Assembly (NCBI RefSeq): GCF_012641745.1
Contig: NZ_WEHZ01000005.1
Coordinates: 124,001 to 188,000, forward strand
DNA from: Pseudoalteromonas peptidolytica
GTDB taxonomy: Bacteria > Pseudomonadota > Gammaproteobacteria > Enterobacterales > Alteromonadaceae
Reading direction: 5' to 3'
DNA: 64,000 bases
Each line of letters starts with the position of its first letter. The first letter of the stretch is position 1. The notes under the pieces are model-generated. The model ran no database searches and was not told the origin of the DNA. It was given only the letters and a program-made list of their open reading frames with translations. This document shows, piece after piece, positions 19,862-27,627 of the stretch. The translations under genes and the position numbers were made by a program.

Positions 19862-20066
19862 TACCAATTTGACTTAATACTTGCTCAATTTGAAGCAGTA
19901 AAGCTGACGCTAACGTTAAAAATTTCTTATTTAGAACAACTAAATAGCAAAATTTTTGCCTTGCCTACACGGATGTAAGTACCTTGGCGATAGCAGGACG
20001 CGGTAGCGGGGTTATCGACAAGGTTTTCTCTCCTCAAAATAGACCACTTAATTAAGCAAATTGGTA
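19862..20066 (-). repeat. Dispersed repeat with internal insert, copy 4 (inverted orientation)
   Basis: Begins TACCAATTTGACTTAATAC and ends AAATTGGTA, the reverse orientation of the 3100 copy. It includes the extra segment 'CCTACACGGATGTAAGTACC...GGGGTTATCGACAAGG' absent from the 160-base form, giving 205 bases. It fills most of the 19736-20088 gap, which has no gene. Confidence 0.88.
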
Positions 20067-20088
20067 TTATTTTAAAGGTCAACGCTGG

Positions 20089-20706
20089 TTAAAATATTAG
20101 CCCCAACTCACGCAGCTGACGCTCAGCTTGCGCTGCGTTAAAAAATTGAATGCCGTGTAAACCAACCTGCTTTGCACCTTCAACGTTCGCCAGGACATCA
20201 TCGAGGAACACACAATCACCCGCAGCGAGTTGATAGTGCTCCAGTAGATGAGTAAAAATAGCTTTGCCAGGCTTCATGCAGCCAAGTTCAGCAGAAATAA
20301 TTTCACCGTCAAAGTATTGCCAGAAAGTATGACGTGCTTTTAAGTGGCTTACAATTTCATGTACGTTGTCTGTTAGGGCATAAGCACTATAGCCAGCCGC
20401 TTTTAGGCGCTGCATTAAGGAAAGCGTGCCATACAGCGGGATCAGTGATTCTTTGATATAAAAGAACAACTCCTCCGCTTGCTCTGAGGTTAATCTGCAG
20501 TGCTGTATAAAGGCTTGCTTCGTCTGTGCTTCGCTCAGCTCCCCTCGGTTAATCGCAAACCAAGTCTCACTATGGAACAACTGTTTAGATAACCCCACAA
20601 CATCACATTCACTGCCAAAAGTAAGGCGTATAATCTCCTCAGGCGACCACCTAACAAAGACATTACCCACATCAAAAATTACGTGCTTAATACGACAAAT
20701 AGCCAT
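20089..20706 (-). CDS. HAD-superfamily hydrolase (YihX-like)
   Basis: 205 residues. Motif I is FDVGNVFVRW (nucleophile Asp near residue 11), followed by a helical cap, motif II 'ALTDN', motif III Lys in 'MKPGKAIF' and motif IV 'CVFLDDVLANVEGAKQVGLHGI'. This arrangement matches HAD subfamily IA sugar-phosphate or nucleotide phosphatases such as YihX. The gene stands alone, bracketed by two inverted-orientation repeats (19862 and 20726). The ATG is at 20706. Confidence 0.88.
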   Translation of the reverse strand: MAICRIKHVIFDVGNVFVRWSPEEIIRLTFGSECDVVGLSKQLFHSETWFAINRGELSEAQTKQAFIQHCRLTSEQAEELFFYIKESLIPLYGTLSLMQRLKAAGYSAYALTDNVHEIVSHLKARHTFWQYFDGEIISAELGCMKPGKAIFTHLLEHYQLAAGDCVFLDDVLANVEGAKQVGLHGIQFFNAAQAERQLRELGLIF

Positions 20707-20725
20707 CCTTGAACCTCATTAATTA

Positions 20726-20885
20726 TACCAATTTGACTTAATACTTGCTCAATTTGAAGGAGTAAATCTGACGCTAACAGCGTTAAAAATTTCTCATTTA
20801 GAACAACTAAATAGCAAAATTTTTGCCTCGTTATCGACAAGATTTTCTCGCCTCAAAATAGACCACTTAATTAAGAAAATTGGTA
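20726..20885 (-). repeat. Dispersed 160-base repeat, copy 5 (inverted orientation)
   Basis: Full-length, 160 bases, with both TACCAATTT and AAATTGGTA ends, almost identical to the copies at 3100 and 61321 when reversed. The gene-free stretch 20707-21190 holds this repeat. The rest, 20886-21190, has an AGGAGG near 21020 but no open frame worth calling after it. Confidence 0.92.
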
Positions 20886-21190
20886 TTACGTTAAACTTGG
20901 TATTATTATGCACAGTTTTTATGCTGATGCACGACCAATTCGTTTAACTGCAATGACGTAAAACAGTGCCATGTATTTATAGTACATTACTGATAAAACA
21001 GGTTAGGAATACTTTGATTTTAGGAGGCCAAGCTCACTTCAGTGCTTATCATGAGTTAGGCAATACAAACGCCATGCTGGAGTTTACATGTGGCATTTAT
21101 GTCACTTAGAGGTTCACGTTGGATAAGTAAAAAGCTGCAGGTGTCCTGCCAACAAGCAGTATAAGCGCTAGTCGCTCACGCACGCTAAAA

Positions 21191-22321
21191 TTAATTTAAC
21201 ATCGCAATCAATTGCCGACCCGCAGCAATCATGTTGGTTTCACCATTATAAATATTATCGCACTGCTTGGCGTCAAATACTTCTTTTATCCACACAAACA
21301 AATCTTTATTGAACATCACTAACATTTCAATTGGAATATCGCTATCACTCAAGTGTTGCGTCAAACATACTGCAACCTCATCGATAATTAATGCACCATC
21401 ATTAAACTCAACACAAAAGTATAAACTGTTAGCCAGCTCCTTATACAGTTTGATGATCAGCTCAATACGTTGCTGCGAATAACCATTCGCCTGGATCAAG
21501 CCAACTTCCGCGTCCACCTCATCCACAGCTTCGAGTAAACAAGCAACGTCATCTTCTTCAATTGGACATTCTAGCCAAAAGCCTTCCGCTGACTCAGGGC
21601 CCTTTTGCTGTTTGCTAGAAAAAGCACCTAGATCATCTGGCCCCATGTCAAAAAACGCATCTTCAAATAGTTCCTCGGCCGCTTCAGAGCGCAGGTTACC
21701 ATTGAGAAGCTTTTCATTTTTTTTAAGCTCAGTTAGTGTTTCATCGAATAACTCTATAGCATCTGGTGTTGATTTACCTTTGCTGCGAAAGCGGCGAGCT
21801 TCTGGCCCTACAAATGCTTGATTGTGGGTCGCATTAAAGTAAAAACGCTTAAATACTGTGGTTGATTCTTGAATTTGCTCCGCGAGTCGTCGCAGGTTGG
21901 TTAGGTCTTTTTGCATTGATATGTAATGAGTCGCAACACCTTGTTCATTGCGCACCGCAGATATGTTCCACTCTACAGGATACATGCTGCCATCTTTACG
22001 ATAATTAATAGAAGAACCATAGAAAAAGCCATCACGCTCTAATGCCGCACTGAGCCTGGCAATAACACGCTTATTACTCTTCGGGCCTTGCAAAATAGCA
22101 GGCGAGTTACCAACCAGCTCAGCTAATTCATACCCTGTGTGAGTACAAAACTTTTTATTTGCATAAACAATGCGATAGCCATTATTGCGATCAGCATCAG
22201 TGATAACCACCGCATGATGGGAGTGCATCAATACTTGTTTAAGTAATTCAATTGCGGACGTTTGCTTCAAAAGCTGACTAAAAAAGAGTGTCTCTTCGAC
22301 ATTTTCTTGCTGGATAGGCAT
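21191..22321 (-). CDS. PAS-domain protein, LOV-like fold without the photoactive cysteine
   Basis: 376 residues. An N-terminal PAS domain (about residues 25-140) contains 'VVITDADRNNGYRIVYANKKFCTHTGY' and 'GNSPAILQGPKSNK', the region that in LOV photoreceptors carries the flavin-reactive Cys (NCRFLQ); here it is SPA, so classical photochemistry is not expected. A linker follows, then an acidic C-terminal region (about 180-376) without a recognisable kinase, GGDEF or HTH signature. The ATG at 22321 replaces a TTG extension. The protein may sense a small molecule or redox state. Monocistronic. Confidence 0.75.
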   Translation of the reverse strand: MPIQQENVEETLFFSQLLKQTSAIELLKQVLMHSHHAVVITDADRNNGYRIVYANKKFCTHTGYELAELVGNSPAILQGPKSNKRVIARLSAALERDGFFYGSSINYRKDGSMYPVEWNISAVRNEQGVATHYISMQKDLTNLRRLAEQIQESTTVFKRFYFNATHNQAFVGPEARRFRSKGKSTPDAIELFDETLTELKKNEKLLNGNLRSEAAEELFEDAFFDMGPDDLGAFSSKQQKGPESAEGFWLECPIEEDDVACLLEAVDEVDAEVGLIQANGYSQQRIELIIKLYKELANSLYFCVEFNDGALIIDEVAVCLTQHLSDSDIPIEMLVMFNKDLFVWIKEVFDAKQCDNIYNGETNMIAAGRQLIAMLN

Positions 22322-22425
22322 AGTACACCCAAAGACCAAAGCCGATTAACCGAACCTCATTTAACATTAGCTCAAATCCACAACTGTGCTAATTTATTGA
22401 CGCCCAACTTACAACATTAATTTGA

Positions 22426-22480
22426 TACCAATTTGATTTAATACTTGCTCAATTTGAAGGAGTAAATCTGACACTAAAAG
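22426..22480 (-). repeat. Fragment of the dispersed repeat, copy 6
   Basis: It matches the first ~55 bases of the inverted form (TACCAATTTGATTTAATAC...GGAGTAAATCTGACACT) and then diverges. It is a truncated copy upstream of the PAS gene. Confidence 0.7.
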
Positions 22481-22539
22481 CAAGATAACGACCGACGACT
22501 AGGGCAAAGCCATTTATTTCTATTGCGTGGGTTCAGCAC

Positions 22540-23616
22540 TCAGGCTAGTGTTGTACCGTGGTAAAAATATTGTCGATGTTCTAGATATCTGGCCCATACT
22601 CTATCCATTTGTGACTGATAAAGCTCAGTAGCAAGTGTTGATCTCAGTCCATGAGCGACGAGAATTTCTGCTAACTGCATACTGCTATTCATAGCATGCA
22701 GCATTCCCTGCGACGAAAGCGGGTCAAAGCTCATACCAGCATCACCGACTGCAAACCAACCGTCAGCGGCACAACGCTCCAATCGTGCAGAGTTAGCACT
22801 CACCATAGGATGCAGCCTAGCACCTTGACGATTAACTAAATCAACCAAAGTACTAAAACCTTTCACCTGACGTGCTCTTGTCAAAAATCCATCTACATCA
22901 GCTATGCCGCTGCGTTTTATGATTTCGGCAGGTGCTTGCCACGAAAACACTCGTGTCTGCATGCCCGTATTTTGTGATAGATACGCGGCACTTGGTGCAC
23001 TATACCACCAGCCGTGTGTTTCATCACTGATCACCGCAAGCTGTTTTGAGGTAGCCACTGGTGCCGTCAGCCAAAGCGCCATTTGCTTGTCGCTTAACAC
23101 TAATTTGGCACCCAGCTGCCTAGCAATATGGCAACTTCGTCCGGTTGCATCAATCAAAAGTTGGGTCGTCAATTCACTCTGACTTTTTTGACTGGTAACC
23201 TGTACCTGCCAGTCCATATCCGCTTTGGTTATCCCTGCTACTTTAGCCGAAGATAACAACGAAATACCACGGCGTGCCAACTCATCTCTGAGTTGCTGTT
23301 CAAAGTGTTGCCGATGAAGATGCCAGCCAAGACCATCTGGATTTTTGACGTTATCCACTATCGTTGGATAGTCGCTGCCCCAAAAAGAAACCATTCCATG
23401 ACTGGTTGTATGTTCAGAGCTTTGTAGCAAGTGCGATAAATGCAGTTTTCTAAGCACCCTAGATGCGGTTGGAGGTAGGCATTCGCCTACCTTTTCTTGT
23501 GCCTGTGCCTGCTTATCAATTACGACAACATGGTAATGTGGGTGCAGTGCTAATGCTAGTATGCACCCAGCAATACCGGCTCCCACAATAACAATGTCTG
23601 ACTTCCTTTTCGTCAT
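22540..23616 (-). CDS. LodB-like FAD-dependent protein, cofactor-maturation partner of the LodA-like oxidase
   Basis: 358 residues. An N-terminal FAD-binding motif (IVIVGAGIAG, about residues 8-17) is followed by 'GECLPPTASRVLRKL', typical of tryptophan-halogenase and geranylgeranyl-reductase-like flavoproteins, and the second FAD motif 'GDAGMSFDPLSSQGMLHAM'. In known lod and gox operons the B protein is a flavoprotein needed to build the cysteine tryptophylquinone of the A protein. It starts 7 bases after the stop of that gene. No clear Shine-Dalgarno is seen, so translation is probably coupled. ATG at 23616 rather than the in-frame TTG at 23622. Confidence 0.85.
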   Translation of the reverse strand: MTKRKSDIVIVGAGIAGCILALALHPHYHVVVIDKQAQAQEKVGECLPPTASRVLRKLHLSHLLQSSEHTTSHGMVSFWGSDYPTIVDNVKNPDGLGWHLHRQHFEQQLRDELARRGISLLSSAKVAGITKADMDWQVQVTSQKSQSELTTQLLIDATGRSCHIARQLGAKLVLSDKQMALWLTAPVATSKQLAVISDETHGWWYSAPSAAYLSQNTGMQTRVFSWQAPAEIIKRSGIADVDGFLTRARQVKGFSTLVDLVNRQGARLHPMVSANSARLERCAADGWFAVGDAGMSFDPLSSQGMLHAMNSSMQLAEILVAHGLRSTLATELYQSQMDRVWARYLEHRQYFYHGTTLA

Positions 23617-23622
23617 GTTCAA

Positions 23623-25581
23623 CTAGCGCTTGCGACTACGACGGTGAGCTTTGTCAGTTTGTGATAGGTCAGGACGTACACCCTGTTTGCCATGCCCACT
23701 GGTCATCAACTTCTCTGTTTGCGGTACTGGCGTGTGCGGCGCGATCCCAACTTGCATGGTCGTTGGAAAACCTGTTACACCTGGCTCGCTTTTCGGCAAT
23801 ACGACTGCTAAGTCTGCAAAATTCGAGACCATGCTGTTTATCTGAGCTTGATACAATTCTTTTGGTTTTGTATCCGGGGGGATAGGTAAGTCATCTAACC
23901 AAAGCGCTCGGTCATTAAAAGCAGCCTGACGTACTTCTGGTGACAAACACTCATCAATCACAGCATGGTAGTTTTGCTCGGTTAACACATTATTTGGTAC
24001 GCGAGCTGGCCAAAAGGTCGGCAAATATGGGTCATATGCAGCATTGTAACCATCTCGACAGCTAGCTGTATCCGTTTGCCAAGGTATAGCCATCCACCGT
24101 GTTATCCCTCCTGCAACTTGTCCTGTTAATATCGGGCCGCTCGAATGTAATGCTATTGCAGGTGTCATTTCTACACCATAATTTGTGCCATGAGTCGGCG
24201 CGGTGTTTTGTGCATGGTTAAGGCGAAATGCTTCACTATACAATCCTGCTGTACGCATCGGCCATGTCATTTCACACCCGGGATGAAAAGCATCTGCGAG
24301 GCAAAACTCCATCGCGGCTTTGGTTAACATATCGGGCTGTTGCGCCAGCGGAACATCATCAAGATCCATGGGAGGCTGGTACTTGGGATCATAATCAGAC
24401 TCAAAGTCGCCGTTCGACCACTGCTGTAGCATGTGCAACTGAATATCTGTCAACGTTACAAACTGTCTTGGAGAATCATCGGCATCAACACTCATTGCAT
24501 CGCCATATAACCACGGCCACAGCTGTGGCGCGGAGGCTGCAAATTGTGGATCCCACACATTCTTTTTACCTTCAGGTGTTATTTTTTCAACTTTTTCGAC
24601 TTGCCTGAAATTGTTAAATAAGTTGCGTCTCGCTTCTCTCCACGTGTCAGAGTTATCATTCAGTCGGCTTATCCATTCCTTTGACGTAAAATCAAATGGG
24701 CTATGCCAACCAAACCCAGCGGCAAAACCGGCATTAACCCACTGTAGGTTTGTCATACGTTGAAAAATTGGCAGAATATCTTTGCTGAAAGAGGGTTTTC
24801 CTGAAGGCGCAGGCAACATATCTGCATCAACAGCCACTTGACGCATTAAGTCCCACATCGTACGAGGTGACTTTTGCATCGGAGCATAATCCGGTGGCGC
24901 ACAAATTACCCATGCAGGTTTTACTGTTAAACACTTGCCTTGATATTCGACAGATGCCATAACCGGGCCGTCTGAGGTATCGTCGTACCAACCTTCGTTA
25001 TTGCCAAAAGTAACCGCTTCGTGACCTTGGGGGTTTTCAGAAACACCATGACCACCGAGCATTATCAACCTGCCCTGTTCATCCGTGCGCATTTCACCAA
25101 GATATACTTTTTTACCCTGAAAGCGGCCTTCAAAACGACTACAGCCACAACCAGAACTAGTACCACTTATCTGACATTCACCTCCGTCGATCAGCAACGC
25201 GTTACGGTCTTCCACGTTTAAATTGCGCAGTAAACTAGGATCTGCTTCTGCTGCTTCAGGAATGTCTAATGCTAACTGAAATTCGTACCAAGAGGCTTTT
25301 TGATTTGCAAGGCGTGCACGCCAAGTGATTGATGTTTGCTCATCAGAGACTAACTCTTTGACGACATTTCCCTCTGCATCCAAACCATAAATACGAAAAC
25401 GTGCCGCTTGACGTTTTAATGCACCGGTGCGGTCGCGATAATATTGAGTATCTCGCGGGATTAAAGTATCAACTTCAGGGCCAATGAAAAACTCATCAGG
25501 ACTGTTTCCGACACGCATCACGCCAATAGGCGGATAGATAGCTGCCGACACAATGGGATTTTGATTGCAGTGGTGTGACAT
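23623..25581 (-). CDS. LodA-like quinoprotein amino-acid oxidase (CTQ cofactor)
   Basis: 652 residues with the LodA-family opening 'IYPPIGVMRVGNS', the motif 'GRLIMLGGHGVSE', 'WVICAPPDYAP', and the cofactor region FHPGCEMTWPMR (Cys436) and AIPWQTDTASC (Trp501). The 65-residue spacing equals that of the LodA cysteine and tryptophan that form cysteine tryptophylquinone, as I recall them; Cys427 is a less likely alternative. Such enzymes oxidise lysine or glycine and release hydrogen peroxide, which is antibacterial. The substrate here is not known. The start at 25581 (MSHHC) has AAGGA upstream; the longer frame from 25620 lacks one. Forms an operon with the LodB-like gene. Confidence 0.88.
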   Translation of the reverse strand: MSHHCNQNPIVSAAIYPPIGVMRVGNSPDEFFIGPEVDTLIPRDTQYYRDRTGALKRQAARFRIYGLDAEGNVVKELVSDEQTSITWRARLANQKASWYEFQLALDIPEAAEADPSLLRNLNVEDRNALLIDGGECQISGTSSGCGCSRFEGRFQGKKVYLGEMRTDEQGRLIMLGGHGVSENPQGHEAVTFGNNEGWYDDTSDGPVMASVEYQGKCLTVKPAWVICAPPDYAPMQKSPRTMWDLMRQVAVDADMLPAPSGKPSFSKDILPIFQRMTNLQWVNAGFAAGFGWHSPFDFTSKEWISRLNDNSDTWREARRNLFNNFRQVEKVEKITPEGKKNVWDPQFAASAPQLWPWLYGDAMSVDADDSPRQFVTLTDIQLHMLQQWSNGDFESDYDPKYQPPMDLDDVPLAQQPDMLTKAAMEFCLADAFHPGCEMTWPMRTAGLYSEAFRLNHAQNTAPTHGTNYGVEMTPAIALHSSGPILTGQVAGGITRWMAIPWQTDTASCRDGYNAAYDPYLPTFWPARVPNNVLTEQNYHAVIDECLSPEVRQAAFNDRALWLDDLPIPPDTKPKELYQAQINSMVSNFADLAVVLPKSEPGVTGFPTTMQVGIAPHTPVPQTEKLMTSGHGKQGVRPDLSQTDKAHRRSRKR

Positions 25582-25820
25582 GTTGTAATCCTTTTTTGCA
25601 GTTGTTAAATCAAAAAGCATTACTGAGTGTAGAAGTAATTGATACCAGATACCATTACAGCGAATTACAGCTTATGTCATAAGAGGAAAGAGGCCAGAGC
25701 CTCAAAATAAGGATGGCCCACATGGAGAAAGGATTATATCTTGCACTTTACGTACATCGGACAATTGCTACCGATTTGCTAAAAAAACACTCAACACGGT
25801 ATAACTACTTCGCCTGATAT

Positions 25821-25846
25821 AAAAACACCCTATTCGGGACATAGGG
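25821..25846 (-). terminator. Terminator at the 3' end of the tailocin
   Basis: On the minus strand a CCCTAT / ATAGGG stem with a 7-base loop is followed by TGTTTTT, 75 bases beyond the gpD stop. The gap 25582-25920 holds this terminator, presumably the LodA promoter, and no gene. Confidence 0.7.
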
Positions 25847-25920
25847 AGAAAGGAGACATACCAACTAAGATTCAAACCACGTGGCATGCCTTTTTAATAT
25901 TTATTTGTCTTCGTACTTGC

Positions 25921-26937
25921 TCAAATTGGTATAAGGGCTTCACAAGTCAAGTGACTGGCAAAACCTGAATGATTGATAACGTGTTTAACCTCACTAATAA
26001 ACCAATCACCATCAAGGCTGTCATCAACTTCCTTAATGGTGATCACACCTCCAGCAACCAAAGCAGGATCACCAACAACGCTAAGCGCGACCACACGGTG
26101 CGCTCGGGCGAGCCTGCTTAGCATCGCATCAGCAGCCGCTTGCGCCTGTGCTTGTGTGTGGTGCACATAGGTCAGCGCTGTTTTTGGTGTGCCGCTGCCC
26201 GCACTCACTTGCTTTTTCTGTGCTAATGCTTGGTCATAAAAGTAAGCATCAACCGATTTTATCAACTTATGGTGATTGGCGTTGAGCTTCCAAGCGGTGA
26301 GCTGCTTTTTACCAATAGTTGCACTGGGTAGGGCTTTGCCTGAGAGCGACTTCCCGGTACCTTTTGCCATAAAAATGAGCTTGTCGTCTGCAATTTTCAT
26401 AATGGCATCAAACTGTACTGCCAGTTTACTCAGCAGCTGCATGTCACTTTCACTTTGCTCAATGTGAGGAATTTCTAGTCCTTGAAAAGTATCTCCAATC
26501 TTTGCTTGAAGACCATATTCTGCAGCTATCTCTTTAATGAGTTTATCCAGTAATACCGGTTCATCTTTACCATTTTCAGGCCAAGAGCGCACCTTAAGCG
26601 CCTTAAAGTCTTTATCCCACAGCACTTTATTGCCGAAAAGGGTTAAAGAACGATTTGGCCCGGTCAGCTCATAAGCTCCCACTTCAAAAATTCCTAACTT
26701 AGTCGATGGTGCACTTTGATCTTTCGTCCCCTCTTTATACCCCATCGCAATTTCTAGCTTGTCGCTCGGGGACGGGAGCGCAATGGGAGCTTCAGCTAAG
26801 TTGTCAAAACGTACGTAGCAGGTATCACTTGCCAGCCCTGTTCGAGTCGTGACGCTTACTTCAACTAAGCGGTTTTTGAGTGTGTTTGCGACTTCACTCC
26901 CATTGGCTTTAATTGAATAGTGTGGCTGTAGGTTCAT
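25921..26937 (-). CDS. D: Tail hub protein, P2 gpD family (late control D)
   Basis: 338 residues matching the gpD/T4 gp27-like hub that joins tube to spike. It contains 'VTTRTGLASDTCYVRFDN' near the start, 'GTKDQSAPSTKLGIFEVG', 'HIEQSESDMQLLSKLAVQFDAIMKIADDKLIF' and 'VHHTQAQAQAAADAMLSRLAR', all characteristic of the family. It is the last gene of the tail cluster, as in P2. The last codons and the TGA stop coincide with a remnant of the dispersed repeat end (ATACCAATTTGA), so the C terminus may have been trimmed or reshaped there. Confidence 0.9.
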   Translation of the reverse strand: MNLQPHYSIKANGSEVANTLKNRLVEVSVTTRTGLASDTCYVRFDNLAEAPIALPSPSDKLEIAMGYKEGTKDQSAPSTKLGIFEVGAYELTGPNRSLTLFGNKVLWDKDFKALKVRSWPENGKDEPVLLDKLIKEIAAEYGLQAKIGDTFQGLEIPHIEQSESDMQLLSKLAVQFDAIMKIADDKLIFMAKGTGKSLSGKALPSATIGKKQLTAWKLNANHHKLIKSVDAYFYDQALAQKKQVSAGSGTPKTALTYVHHTQAQAQAAADAMLSRLARAHRVVALSVVGDPALVAGGVITIKEVDDSLDGDWFISEVKHVINHSGFASHLTCEALIPI

Positions 26938-26938
26938 A

Positions 26939-27154
26939 TTAGTCCCAGATATTAATCACTTTAGATGCCGCTGGTTTTGCAATCTCAGGTAAAAAAATAC
27001 TGACCTGTTCAGGATAAAGCGGGCCAAGCTCAGCCAGTCCATGATTTGCTTCTAACACTTTTTCCACCATACCGCTGCTGCGCCCGTAGTGTTTAAAGCA
27101 GATTAAATCGAGACAATCTCCATCTCGAGTAATATAGGTCACACCTTTGTTCAT
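26939..27154 (-). CDS. X: Tail protein X, LysM-like
   Basis: 71 residues. The sequence 'YITRDGDCLDLICFKHYG' followed by 'VLEANHGLAELGPLYPEQVSIFLPEI' is the gpX pattern, a LysM-like domain found at the hub of contractile tails. It lies between U and D, its standard position. The ATG at 27154 has AAGGAG five bases upstream; an in-frame GTG at 27160 is closer to the ribosome-binding site and less likely. Confidence 0.9.
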   Translation of the reverse strand: MNKGVTYITRDGDCLDLICFKHYGRSSGMVEKVLEANHGLAELGPLYPEQVSIFLPEIAKPAASKVINIWD

Positions 27155-27179
27155 GTTCACTCCTTAGGGAAAATTGCCG

Positions 27180-27611
27180 CTAATAGCGGCTAAGCTCCAT
27201 CGTAAATTGTATTTCTCGCGGGATCCCATCGTTAAAAAACAGAGTACGAGTTTCCGCTATCCGCGTGATCACCCACTTTCCCATAACTCGACCAACACTG
27301 GGACTCGACTTACCACTTTCTTCTACATATCCAAGGGTCATTGGCTCCCCTTTGGCCGCCTCGTCTCGCATCATGTCTAATTGCTTTAGGCCGTTGTCTA
27401 CAATTTGTGGAAATATTACGCCTTCTATCGTGAGTCCTTGCTCGCCAACACCGATGAACTGCATTGGAGGCGAATCTTTGTCAGTTTGCGAATCATGAGT
27501 TTCCCAACGATATGTAGACTCATATTGGAGCTTATCAAATGCCGCCGTGCTCACTGAAAATTTATACTTTCCTAGCTGCATCATATGCTTAGCATGGTTT
27601 ACCTTGCTCAT
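27180..27611 (-). CDS. U: Tail protein U (P2 gpU family)
   Basis: 143 residues. It has the gpU features 'MMQLGKYKFSVSTAAFDKLQ', 'QFIGVGEQGLTIEGVIFPQ' and the end 'LFFNDGIPREIQFTMELSRY'. gpU works in baseplate and tube initiation in P2-like tails. It sits between the tape measure and gpX in conserved order and is read on the same transcript. Confidence 0.92.
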   Translation of the reverse strand: MSKVNHAKHMMQLGKYKFSVSTAAFDKLQYESTYRWETHDSQTDKDSPPMQFIGVGEQGLTIEGVIFPQIVDNGLKQLDMMRDEAAKGEPMTLGYVEESGKSSPSVGRVMGKWVITRIAETRTLFFNDGIPREIQFTMELSRY

Positions 27612-27627
27612 TTAGCCCTCTTTTTGT

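Noticed and set aside
20886..21190. Small plus-strand gene after the AGGAGG near 21020
   Set aside because: The nearest ATG is followed at once by a stop codon; no other frame of useful length.
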